Source: an uncultured Flavobacteriales bacterium
GTDB taxonomy: Bacteria > Bacteroidota > Bacteroidia > Flavobacteriales > Weeksellaceae
DNA length: 24,284 nt
Assembly (NCBI GenBank): GCA_937876095.1
Contig: CALFIE010000062.1
Span: forward strand, 1 to 24,284
Direction of reading: 5' to 3'
Of this stretch, positions 15,756 to 23,787 are shown piece by piece. The notes beneath the pieces were generated by a model. That model was not told where the DNA came from. It was given only the letters and a program-made list of their open reading frames with translations, and searched no databases. The first letter of the stretch is position 1; every line of letters starts with the position of its first letter. Both the position numbers and the translations under genes were made by a program.

Positions 15756-18700
15756 TTACTGCGTTGCTTTTATGATGGCATTGGTAATCTGACTCTCTTT
15801 TTCTTTAGCATAGGTAGAATCATAAGGTTCCATCACATCAAACAAATACGTGAAAAACGGGGTGATTTTTTGCACTTTTTCTGATTCTTTGTAGGCTTTT
15901 TCTTTGCCAATCATTTGTAAATTTTTGACAAAATTATTGAAACGTTTATCTATTGGTTCAATAGATTTCACCAAATAATCGTAGCCTTTATCTTTTTGCC
16001 CAATTTTGTTGTAAGCATCACAAACTGCACCAACTACCAGTGAATATTCCATAGGTTTGGTTTTCATTTGTCTGCCTAAAAATCGTTGTTCATTGAGTGG
16101 TAAACTACTGTAATAATCGTACTCTTCGAAAATTCCTTTTTTCAACTGATCTGCCAATTGCAATCCTTTTTGCTCTTGACCTGCCACAATATAACCAAAA
16201 ACTATGGAGCTAAGTGAACGAGAATCGTTGTATTTCTGCACCGGAATTTCACGAGAAGCCAAGTCTAAAATTTCTATAGCTTTTTGTTTTTGTCCACTAA
16301 AAGCCAAAGCTTCTGCTGCTCTACTTGCAGAACTACGATAACCTATGATATTTTGAGTACAAGTTTCATCAAAATGAACACCTAAATCTTTGAAATTTCC
16401 CCATTTAAAATTTTTAACGATTTGATAAAGTGAATTAGCATCTACTCTACCTAAATCTCCCGATTCTTCTTCTTTGGTTTGGAAAGGAACCAAACGATAA
16501 CTGAAACCATCAAGCTGAAGATAATCACTCAAATAAAATATATTTTCGTTATCATAAATACCACCTGTAGAGAAATGGATTGGTCTTTTCCAATCGAAAT
16601 TTGCTAAAATATCAAGCATCATCAAATTATTTTTGAACATACTTTGACTTTTATAATTAATGGTGATTTGGTCTAATGCAGTCGCTGCTTCATTGGCAGA
16701 AATAATCCCTGATTTCACAGCATTTGCTTTGTTCACAGGTAATATAAATTTAGACACTGGCAAGAAATTGAATTTTTCAAATTTTTCGTCACCAAAAATC
16801 ATTTTCAAAATTTCGTTTTTGCTTTCAGATTTTGATCGAAGAAAATTAAGAGCATCCTTCACATTCATAGAATCTTGCGTTTCAAATTTTCTGAATTCTG
16901 CCAATTCAGTTTCTGGCGCTCCTTGATTTTTCAGATTGGCAAAAATATTTTTCCAATCATCTGGAGTCATTAGATAAATCTGATCATTGGTACCTTCTCT
17001 GTATTCCTCGTGTGTAAGTTGACTCGGGATTGGCATAGAATTGTACGTTCTACGTTTCACTTGGTCTATATTCCAAGGTGTTGACAATAGGGTGAAATTC
17101 ACTACCTTCACATCATTTCTAAATCCAGAAGTCTCTTGCATTCCCCAAACTGGATAAGTATCATTGTCACCATATACGAACATGATGTCATCTTTTGGTA
17201 AAGATTTTAGCGCAGAATAGGCGTAATCATAAGATGCAAATCTTTTGCTACGATCGTGTACATTGTAATTTTGGAAACCCATCATCAATGGAATTCCCAG
17301 TAAAATAATTCCAGCCAATGTATTTGCAGTGCCCGATTTTATTTTTTCTTGAATAAACCACAAAATCGCAGCTGCACCAAGACCAATCCAAATTGCAAAG
17401 GCATAGAAGGAACCGACCATTGCGTAATCTCTTTCGCGTGGTTCAAAAGGTTTTACACCGGTGTAGAAAATAATTCCGATACTGGTAAGTATAAATAAAG
17501 AAAGTATGGCGTAAAATCTACCAAAATCTCGATTCAGTTGAAAGAAAAATCCAATTAAACCTAATATTAATGGTAAAAAGAAGAAATAAACGGTACTTTC
17601 ATTTTTAAATTTCGCTGGCATTTTATCTTGACTTCCCCACAAATAATCATCTATAAAAGGTATACCAGAAATCCAGTTTCCGTTGGTATTTTCCATATGA
17701 CCTTCTAAATCATTTTGTCTACCTACGAAATTCCAAAGGAGGTATCTCCAATTGTAATAACCATTTTGGAAATTTATGAAATAATTGAAATTCTGACTAA
17801 GAGTAGGTCTTTTCACGTGTACCAAGCCATATTTTTTGGCTTCTAAATAATCTTCTACTTTTATGGTACCATCTTCATATTTTTTGTGCATAGCTTCAAA
17901 TGCTTCTCTTGCATTTGGATTGTCAGCAATTTCCTCATTATCTTCATTAAATACGAAATCTGGCGCTCCATACATAGAAATATAGTTGGACATTACTTCT
18001 TTGTCTTCACTAAACATTCTTGGTAAAAAACTTATCTGATCTTGACTATAGATATAATTGAAACGTTCACCAACGATATCGTATTTCCCAGTTTTTTCAT
18101 TCTTTTCGTAGATATCTCCGAATTTGAATAAGCCTTCATCTTTTTTAGTTTTGTAACTACCTTCTTCATTTTTTTGGATTCCATCTGGATCTAAGTGAGC
18201 AGTATAATTTTGTCCGTAAGAAGTTGGCCAATCTCCGTATTGCTCTCTATTATAATAATCTAACATCCCAATTGCATTGTCGGGATCATTTAAATTCATA
18301 GGTGGATTTGCATTGGCTCTGATTGGGATTACCAACCAACAAGAGAAACCAATAATCATATATACAATAGATAATGCTATGGTTTGGTAAATATTTTTTT
18401 GAGATTTTTTAGCATATTTAATGATGATATAGCACAAAACAATTAATATCACAAATGCAATGATGGTACCAGAATGAAATGGTAAACCAAGTCCATTCAC
18501 AGCAAAAATTTCAGATTTACCAAAAAGTGACATAATCAGTGGAAAAATTCCCTTAAAAACAATTCCTAAAATTATTAGTGTTACAACATTTGCCCAAGCA
18601 AAACTCTTCCAAGAAAATTCGTAATTTCTGGCATAATAAATTAGACAAACTGCTGGTAAAGCTAGCATACACATCATGTGAACCCCAACTGAAAGTCCGA

Positions 18701-19259
18701 TTACAAAAAATAGGAGAATAATCCATCGTTCATTATCTGAATCGTGATATTCGTTTTCCCATTTAGTAATGAGCCAAACAATGAGTGCTATAAACATAGT
18801 AGCCATAGAATATACTTCACCTTCTACTGCAGAAAACCAAAACGTATCTGAAAAAGTGAAAGCCAATGCTCCAATTGCACCCGAAAATAGGATGGCAATT
18901 TCTTGATTTTTGGTGATTTCTTCAAAATCTTTGTTGAATAATCTTCTTACCAAATGCGTGATAGTCCAAAACAAAAATAAAATAGTAAATGCGCTGAAAA
19001 GTGCAGACATCGCATTAATTATTACCGAATAGTGTTCTGCATTGCCAAAAGCAAACATGGCAGCAACAGCACCAATTAATTGAAACAATGCAGCACCAGG
19101 AGCGTGTGTAACTTCTAATTTCACGGCAGAAGAAATATATTCTCCACAATCCCAAAAACTGAAATTAGGTTCCATAGTTGATAAATATGTAATGAAAGCA
19201 ATCACAAAAACTGCCCAACCTGAGATGGTATTCCACCGTTTAAAAGTCCAATGTTTCAT
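15756..19259 (-). CDS. Large DUF2723 membrane protein (GT-C/O-mannosyltransferase-like)
   Basis: A protein of 1167 residues. The N-terminal quarter is the DUF2723 domain: after the first helix comes NFSFWDCGEYISSAVKL with D37 and E40, then T-H-x-P-G-A (THAPGAALFQ), the positions of the catalytic and donor-binding residues in GT-C protein O-mannosyltransferase relatives. About a dozen membrane helices lie in residues 10-330 and 570-690, split by a large soluble insertion. The C-terminal ~450 residues are soluble and end in helical repeats that look TPR-like (AAEALAFSGQKQKAIEILDLA). The order is usual for Bacteroidota homologues, which are often over 1000 residues long. An O-glycosylation role is an inference from fold; no substrate is shown. 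It is divergent from the cysteine-synthase homologue across a 178- to 210-base gap and is followed by a terminator. Confidence 0.85.
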   Translation of the reverse strand: MKHWTFKRWNTISGWAVFVIAFITYLSTMEPNFSFWDCGEYISSAVKLEVTHAPGAALFQLIGAVAAMFAFGNAEHYSVIINAMSALFSAFTILFLFWTITHLVRRLFNKDFEEITKNQEIAILFSGAIGALAFTFSDTFWFSAVEGEVYSMATMFIALIVWLITKWENEYHDSDNERWIILLFFVIGLSVGVHMMCMLALPAVCLIYYARNYEFSWKSFAWANVVTLIILGIVFKGIFPLIMSLFGKSEIFAVNGLGLPFHSGTIIAFVILIVLCYIIIKYAKKSQKNIYQTIALSIVYMIIGFSCWLVIPIRANANPPMNLNDPDNAIGMLDYYNREQYGDWPTSYGQNYTAHLDPDGIQKNEEGSYKTKKDEGLFKFGDIYEKNEKTGKYDIVGERFNYIYSQDQISFLPRMFSEDKEVMSNYISMYGAPDFVFNEDNEEIADNPNAREAFEAMHKKYEDGTIKVEDYLEAKKYGLVHVKRPTLSQNFNYFINFQNGYYNWRYLLWNFVGRQNDLEGHMENTNGNWISGIPFIDDYLWGSQDKMPAKFKNESTVYFFFLPLILGLIGFFFQLNRDFGRFYAILSLFILTSIGIIFYTGVKPFEPRERDYAMVGSFYAFAIWIGLGAAAILWFIQEKIKSGTANTLAGIILLGIPLMMGFQNYNVHDRSKRFASYDYAYSALKSLPKDDIMFVYGDNDTYPVWGMQETSGFRNDVKVVNFTLLSTPWNIDQVKRRTYNSMPIPSQLTHEEYREGTNDQIYLMTPDDWKNIFANLKNQGAPETELAEFRKFETQDSMNVKDALNFLRSKSESKNEILKMIFGDEKFEKFNFLPVSKFILPVNKANAVKSGIISANEAATALDQITINYKSQSMFKNNLMMLDILANFDWKRPIHFSTGGIYDNENIFYLSDYLQLDGFSYRLVPFQTKEEESGDLGRVDANSLYQIVKNFKWGNFKDLGVHFDETCTQNIIGYRSSASRAAEALAFSGQKQKAIEILDLASREIPVQKYNDSRSLSSIVFGYIVAGQEQKGLQLADQLKKGIFEEYDYYSSLPLNEQRFLGRQMKTKPMEYSLVVGAVCDAYNKIGQKDKGYDYLVKSIEPIDKRFNNFVKNLQMIGKEKAYKESEKVQKITPFFTYLFDVMEPYDSTYAKEKESQITNAIIKATQ

Positions 19260-19432
19260 ATATAGTTACAATGCTGCGAAAATACGCTTTTTGATTGATT
19301 AATTATTTTTTTTAACAAATTTTAAGGCTAAATTGAGAGCAAAATACTCATCAAAAAAATACAAAGCAGACCATTTTGTATGCAATTAATCACTTTCCGA
19401 GCGATAAATTATCAATTAAATTATTTTTTTCT

Positions 19433-19440
19433 TATTTTTG
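19433..19440 (+). promoter_or_regulatory. Candidate -7 box of the cysteine-synthase homologue
   Basis: TATTTTTG fits TAnnTTTG and would start a transcript near 19447, leaving about 24 bases to the ATG at 19471. This argues against a TTG start at 19438, which overlaps the box. The -33 element is unclear. The remaining divergent gap (19260-19432) shows no other structure. Confidence 0.45.
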
Positions 19441-19470
19441 CAAACGGTTTTTAGTGAAAAAGACGAAAAA

Positions 19471-20508
19471 ATGACTAACGTTTACGATAATATTCTTGGC
19501 TTAATTGGTAATACACCCTTGGTTAAACTTAATACAGTAACTGCGGATATTCCTGCTAAAGTATATGCTAAATTAGAATCAAGTAATCCTGGACATTCTA
19601 CCAAAGATCGAATTGCACTACATATAATAGAAGCTGCAGAAAAGAAAGGCTTGCTAAAACCTGGTTCCACTATTGTTGAAACAACCTCAGGAAATACAGG
19701 ATTTTCTATAGCTATGGTAAGTATAATTAAAGGCTACAAATGTATTTTATCTGTAAGTGAAAAAACCAAGCCCGAAAAAATTGCTTACCTAAAAGCTTTG
19801 GGAGCGACTGTGTTTGTTTGCCCCGCAAATGTACCTGCAGATGATCCTAGATCTTACTATGAAGTTGCCAAAAGAATTGCTGAAGAAACTCCAGATTCCA
19901 TCTATATTAATCAATATTTTAATGAGTTGAATATAGATGCTCATTACAATACTACTGGTCCGGAAATTTGGGAACAAACTGATGGGAAAATCACCCATAT
20001 TTTTGCTTGCACCGGAACTGGTGGTACGCTTTCTGGAACTGCCAAATTTTTGAAAGAAAAGAATCCAAACATCCAAGTAATCGGAGTAGATGCAGATGGT
20101 TCTATTTTGAAAACCTACCATGAAACTGGGAAAATTGATAATTCACAAATAAAATCTTACCAAATTGAAGGAATGGGCAAAAACCTGATTCCTACCGCTT
20201 TGCTTTTTGATCAAATAGATGAATTTGTAAAGGTGAACGATGAGATGGCTGCTTACAGAACTAGAGAAATTGCCCTAAAAGAAGCAATTATGGGAGGTTA
20301 CACTACAGGTGCAGTGGTACAAGCATTGTTACAATACTCCAATTCTAAACCACTTTCTGAGAACGATTACGCGGTACTCATATTTCCTGATCATGGTTCT
20401 AGGTATATTACCAAAGTATACAGCGATCAATGGATGGCAGAAATGGGATTCATTAATAATTGTGTACACAATTATGATGAAGTTTTCAAGACAGAATACA
20501 TTAAATAA
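19471..20508 (+). CDS. PLP-dependent cysteine-synthase-family enzyme, probable cysteate synthase
   Basis: A fold-type II PLP enzyme of 345 residues counted from the ATG at 19471 (MTNVYDNILGLIGNTPLVKL). PLP lysine K45 lies in NPGHSTKDRIA, the substrate loop TSGNTG at 72-77 and the phosphate-binding TGTGGT at 181-186. Generic annotation would be cysteine synthase. Its neighbour is an alpha-oxoamine synthase of the type known to make 3-ketocapnine from cysteate in sulfonolipid-producing Bacteroidota. In those organisms a CysK-like protein makes cysteate from O-phosphoserine and sulfite (named CapA in published work). I therefore infer cysteate synthase, with O-acetylserine sulfhydrylase or cystathionine beta-synthase as alternatives. 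It has no C-terminal CBS domains. A strong terminator follows. Confidence 0.85.
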   Translation: MTNVYDNILGLIGNTPLVKLNTVTADIPAKVYAKLESSNPGHSTKDRIALHIIEAAEKKGLLKPGSTIVETTSGNTGFSIAMVSIIKGYKCILSVSEKTKPEKIAYLKALGATVFVCPANVPADDPRSYYEVAKRIAEETPDSIYINQYFNELNIDAHYNTTGPEIWEQTDGKITHIFACTGTGGTLSGTAKFLKEKNPNIQVIGVDADGSILKTYHETGKIDNSQIKSYQIEGMGKNLIPTALLFDQIDEFVKVNDEMAAYRTREIALKEAIMGGYTTGAVVQALLQYSNSKPLSENDYAVLIFPDHGSRYITKVYSDQWMAEMGFINNCVHNYDEVFKTEYIK

Positions 20509-20530
20509 TAAATTAATAAAATCATATCAA

Positions 20531-20561
20531 GCCTTTTGAAATCTCAAAAGGCTTTTTTTTT
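20531..20561 (+). terminator. Strong intrinsic terminator between the two sulfonolipid-type genes
   Basis: GCCTTTTGA (20531-20539) and TCAAAAGGC (20544-20552) form a perfect 9-base stem with an AATC loop, followed by nine T. It lies 22 bases after the upstream stop. Confidence 0.9.
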
Positions 20562-20575
20562 AGGCTAAATTTGAG

Positions 20576-20583
20576 TAACTTTG
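20576..20583 (+). promoter_or_regulatory. Candidate -7 box of the alpha-oxoamine synthase gene
   Basis: TAACTTTG fits TAnnTTTG and lies 22 bases before the ATG at 20606. Coming directly after a terminator, it suggests that the gene is transcribed on its own. No clear -33 element. Confidence 0.45.
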
Positions 20584-20605
20584 TGCCTCACAAATACAAA
20601 AAATA

Positions 20606-21880
20606 ATGGTAGATATTTTTGATAGGATTAAACAAAATCCTGGTCCATTAGGACAGTTTGCAGATTATGGAGAAGGATATTTCGTTTTCCCAAAATTAGA
20701 AGGACCAATTGGTCCGAGAATGAAATTCCAGGGTAAAGAAGTTATTTTTTGGAGTGCAAATGATTATTTAGGATTGTGTAACCACCCAGAAGTTTTGGAA
20801 ACCGATGCAAAAGCAGCTGCAGAATTCGGCATGTTTTATCCAATGGGAGCCAGAGCAATGTCTGGTGAAACCGAACAACACCAACAATTGGAAAGAGAAT
20901 TGGCAGAATTTGTAGAAAAAGAAGCCGCTTATTTACTCAATTTCGGATATCAAGGAATGGTTTCTACCATAGATGCACTCGTTTCTAGACACGATGTGAT
21001 TGTATATGATGCAGATTCTCACGCTTGTATTGTAGATGGTGTAAGATTACACATGGGAAAAAGTTTTACCTACAAACACAATGATATTGCCAGTTTAGAA
21101 AAAAATCTAGAAAGAGCAACCAAAGTTGCCGAAGAAAACGGAGGCGGAATTTTGGTAATAACCGAAGGTGTTTTTGGGATGAGAGGAATGCAAGGAATTA
21201 TTAAAAAAATCGCAGACCTTAAAAAGAAATATAATTTCAGATTACTAGTAGATGATGCACATGGTTTTGGTACCCTTGGTAAAACAGGAGCAGGAACAGG
21301 AGAAGAGCAAGGTTGCCAAGATCAAATAGATATCTATTTCTCTACTTTTGCAAAATCTATGGCTGGTTTCGGCGCATTTATAGCAGGTGATAAAGATATT
21401 ATCCGTATTTTGAAATACAATTTACGTTCTCAAATTTTTGCAAAATCTCTTACAATGCCTATGGTAATTGGTGGCCTGAAAAGACTAGAATTACTCCGCT
21501 CTAGACCAGAAATAAAAGCAAAATTATGGGAAAATGTTCTCAAATTACAAAACGGACTGGTAGAAAGTGGTTTCAATATTGGTAATACTAATACTTGCGT
21601 AACACCTGTTATGATGCAAGGTTCTACCGTAGAAGCGACACTTTTGGCAAAAGATTTGCGAGAAAATTATGGTATTTTCACATCGGTTGTAGTATATCCT
21701 GTAATTCCTAAAGGAATGATTCTATTACGGTTGATTCCTACTGCATCACACACAGATGCTGAGATTAATGAGACCTTAACTGCATTCCGCTCTATACGAG
21801 AGAAATTAGCAGCAGGATTCTACAAACAACAAGCCGAGAAATTTTTACAAGAAAACAACTTGCACTTCAAAGAAGTATAA
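20606..21880 (+). CDS. Alpha-oxoamine synthase, probable cysteate fatty acyltransferase (sulfonolipid/capnine synthesis)
   Basis: A fold-type I PLP enzyme of 424 residues in the family of serine palmitoyltransferase, KBL and BioF, which condense an amino acid with an acyl thioester and release CO2. The PLP lysine is K250 (STFAKSMAGFG), with D216 and H219 in LLVDDAHGFG and the ring-stacking H139 in DADSHACIVDG. The sequence NDYLGLCNHPEV is the usual family opening, here after a 45-residue N-terminal arm (GPLGQFADYGEGYFVFPKLEG). Its pairing with a CysK-like gene matches the published arrangement for capnine synthesis (cysteate + acyl-ACP to 3-ketocapnine; called SulA, CapB or Cfat). Serine palmitoyltransferase is the main alternative; KBL is unlikely given the arm and the absence of a threonine dehydrogenase neighbour. 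It is bounded by terminators on both sides. Confidence 0.9.
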   Translation: MVDIFDRIKQNPGPLGQFADYGEGYFVFPKLEGPIGPRMKFQGKEVIFWSANDYLGLCNHPEVLETDAKAAAEFGMFYPMGARAMSGETEQHQQLERELAEFVEKEAAYLLNFGYQGMVSTIDALVSRHDVIVYDADSHACIVDGVRLHMGKSFTYKHNDIASLEKNLERATKVAEENGGGILVITEGVFGMRGMQGIIKKIADLKKKYNFRLLVDDAHGFGTLGKTGAGTGEEQGCQDQIDIYFSTFAKSMAGFGAFIAGDKDIIRILKYNLRSQIFAKSLTMPMVIGGLKRLELLRSRPEIKAKLWENVLKLQNGLVESGFNIGNTNTCVTPVMMQGSTVEATLLAKDLRENYGIFTSVVVYPVIPKGMILLRLIPTASHTDAEINETLTAFRSIREKLAAGFYKQQAEKFLQENNLHFKEV

Positions 21881-21905
21881 TCTTTGATCATAAATTATAT
21901 CTAAG

Positions 21906-21934
21906 CCTATTGAGTTTTCAATAGGTTTTTTTTT
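21906..21934 (+). terminator. Intrinsic terminator after the alpha-oxoamine synthase gene
   Basis: CCTATTGA (21906-21913) and TCAATAGG (21918-21925) form a perfect 8-base stem with a GTTT loop, followed by nine T, 25 bases after the stop codon. Confidence 0.9.
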
Positions 21935-22049
21935 ACAAGAAATTTAAAATTATATTCAAATAATCATAAGTATTATTTTTATAATGATGATTTTATTTTT
22001 ACACTATCAATTATACACCAAAGTGTAATTATTTTTGAAAAAAAATATC

Positions 22050-22122
22050 TATTTTTGTCTCGAGAGTTTTCATCCCTTTGTGTTATCGAGGAACATTTTT
22101 TATAAATGTTCCTCGTTTTTTT
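22050..22122 (+). ncRNA. Candidate small RNA, unit A of a tandem pair
   Basis: TATTTTTG at 22050-22057 is a perfect -7 box. It is followed by a short tail with CATCCCTTTGTGTT (22071-22084). Then comes a perfect 12-base hairpin CGAGGAACATTT (22087-22098) / AAATGTTCCTCG (22104-22115) with seven T. No gene precedes it, because the upstream gene already has its own terminator. The predicted transcript is about 60 bases (about 22063-22122) and has no useful open frame. Alternatives are a leader or attenuator of the kinase gene or a protein-binding hairpin. Confidence 0.5.
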
Positions 22123-22246
22123 ATAATATTCTAATGAATATAATCTTTAATAAAAAAAACAATTTATAGTCTAATATTTATTAAAATTTACCCAAAAGTG
22201 CCATTAATTTATCTATAAGTGTATTGTTTTGCTTTTATAAAAATAG

Positions 22247-22318
22247 CATCTTTGTCTTGTAAAATTTTTACATCATTTGTGTTTTCCGAGAAATATTATA
22301 ATATATTTCTCGGTTTTT
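22247..22318 (+). ncRNA. Candidate small RNA, unit B of a tandem pair
   Basis: This unit has the same layout as unit A. CATCTTTG (22247-22254) differs by one base from TAnnTTTG and has a TTG about 20 bases before it (-33 spacing). A tail with CATCATTTGTGTT (22271-22283) follows, then a perfect 11-base hairpin CCGAGAAATAT (22286-22296) / ATATTTCTCGG (22303-22313) and TTTTT. The stems of A and B differ in sequence but keep pairing (CGAGGAAC / CCGAGAAA), as expected if the structure is conserved. The rest of the gap 21935-22455 is AT-rich. Confidence 0.5.
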
Positions 22319-22455
22319 GTTTAATAATAGTCATCTAATAAAAAAACAATTAGTTAAAAATATCAAATTACAAGGAGTAATATTAAAAAAATGAATACAA
22401 AAATCTTAAACTAATTCTATAATTATTTGTATATTTAATTTAAGAAAAAATTATA

Positions 22456-23787
22456 ATGTTTAATCTAAGGGTTTTGAAATTCAGCTTTTTACGGTTCATG
22501 AGTAAAGGCATATTGTATTATGAAGATGACCTTGCAGAGAAAAATAAGGTTCAACTATTAAATGCTGTTGCTTTTTTGCTTAATTGCCTTAACATTATCA
22601 CTTTAATCCCCTATTTTTTAATTGGATTGTATTGGCAGATTTTATTGGTATCACTTATGATTGTGAGTATATTTTATTTATCATTACTACTTAAACGCAA
22701 AAATACCTTTCTTAAGGTAAAATTTTGGGGATTCCAAACTGTTATAATATTTATTTTTTTAAGTAGTGCAGTACATGGTTACACTCTAGTTTTTAATCAA
22801 TTTTATTTAATTTTACTAGCAAGTATTCCTTTTGTTTTTAGTAGTTCCGAAAAAAAATATCTATTTATTTTGATTGGTGAATCTGTTGTGTTATACTTTG
22901 TACAAATATTATTTGGTGAAAGTTATTTGATCAATTTTAAATTGCTTCCTAAAGAAAAAGAAAGTAGTTACATAATTCTGATGCTTATCAATATGTTTTC
23001 CTATTTATTTGGTCTAAGTTATTTGAGTGTTGTAACCAAACAATATATGACAAATAAACTTAAGAAGGTCAGTTCAAATTTATATAGTGCCAAAAATCTA
23101 TTAAGCCAACAAAATCATGAGTTACAAACTTTTGGTATGGCTGCAACACATTCCTTGAAAACACCTCTATTTATTATCAATAGTTTTCTAAACAAAATAA
23201 AAGAGAATGTACAGAGTAATGAAAATACAACAATGACTAAATATTACCTAAATCTATTAAGAGAAAGTAATAAATTGAACGAGAAGTATTCTAATGATTT
23301 GATCTCTTATTCTTCTATTTATACTATTTCTTCAAATTTCAAAAAAATAAATCTAAAAAAATTGGTAGACAAAAGTTGTTCTATCCTTTTATTAAAATAC
23401 AAAAATGCCACTATTGAAAACAATATACATGATATTACCCTATATTCTCCAGAATTGCCTCTAAATATAATTATAGAAAACTTGGTAGATAATGGCCTAA
23501 AATATAATCAATCAGAAATTCCGCAAGTGAAAATTTATGGTAAGAAAACAATAGATAAAACTGTAATACTATTTGTTGAAGATAATGGTATTGGAATTAG
23601 AGATGATTACAAAGAACGAATTTTCGAACCATTTAATAGAATTAATGATATAGAAACAAGTTTAGGGAGTGGTCTTGGACTTGCCATTGCCAGATTAGCT
23701 GCTCTGAAAATAAATGCCTCTCTTGAGCTTTTTTCGAGTAATCAAAATGGGTCCATTTTTAAATTAATCATAAAAAATGTACATTAA
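22456..23787 (+). CDS. Membrane-bound sensor histidine kinase
   Basis: A protein of 443 residues. Residues about 33-195 hold about six membrane helices with only short loops, so signal sensing is probably within or near the membrane. A short coiled linker (196-222) leads to the DHp domain with the phosphorylated H232 in THSLKTP, the HxLKTP form usual in Bacteroidota kinases. The HATPase domain is complete: N box IIIENLVDNGLKYN (338-351), D376-N-G-I-G-I, F box IFEPF (389-393) and G2 box GSGLGLA (404-410). No response regulator or receiver domain is seen; the partner may lie beyond the window. Its stop overlaps the start of a second gene with a similar membrane part by 11 bases. Sampled G+C is about 23-27%, lower than the core genes. 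There is no Shine-Dalgarno sequence. Confidence 0.9.
   Translation: MFNLRVLKFSFLRFMSKGILYYEDDLAEKNKVQLLNAVAFLLNCLNIITLIPYFLIGLYWQILLVSLMIVSIFYLSLLLKRKNTFLKVKFWGFQTVIIFIFLSSAVHGYTLVFNQFYLILLASIPFVFSSSEKKYLFILIGESVVLYFVQILFGESYLINFKLLPKEKESSYIILMLINMFSYLFGLSYLSVVTKQYMTNKLKKVSSNLYSAKNLLSQQNHELQTFGMAATHSLKTPLFIINSFLNKIKENVQSNENTTMTKYYLNLLRESNKLNEKYSNDLISYSSIYTISSNFKKINLKKLVDKSCSILLLKYKNATIENNIHDITLYSPELPLNIIIENLVDNGLKYNQSEIPQVKIYGKKTIDKTVILFVEDNGIGIRDDYKERIFEPFNRINDIETSLGSGLGLAIARLAALKINASLELFSSNQNGSIFKLIIKNVH

Larger units (their letters stand above)
22015..22360 (+). repeat. Diverged tandem duplication upstream of the histidine kinase gene
   Basis: Matching blocks occur in the same order twice: ACACCAAAGTG..ATTA (about 22015) with ACCCAAAAGTG..ATTA (about 22190); the box and CATC-TTTGTGTT tail (22050-22084) with 22247-22283; the hairpins; and TAATAAAAAAAACAATTTA (about 22149) with TAATAAAAAAACAATTAG (about 22337). 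The offset is about 175-200 bases, so the whole unit including its promoter region seems duplicated. Confidence 0.5.

Noticed and set aside
19438..19470. TTG start giving 11 more residues to the cysteine-synthase homologue
   Set aside because: The TTG is part of a -7 promoter box, and homologous proteins begin near MTNVYDNILGLIGNTP.
20606..21880. Glycine C-acetyltransferase (KBL) as the function of the alpha-oxoamine synthase
   Set aside because: The N-terminal arm and the CysK-like neighbour fit lipid synthesis better, and no threonine dehydrogenase is nearby. It is not fully excluded.
22050..22320. Repeated hairpins read as a CRISPR array
   Set aside because: There are only two units, the copies are diverged, and the stems end in T runs typical of terminators; no cas genes are present.
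22391..22414. Seven-codon leader peptide (MNTKILN) before the kinase gene, with AAGGAG upstream
   Set aside because: The AAGGAG is too far from the ATG, there is no attenuator after it, and such short frames are expected by chance in AT-rich DNA.
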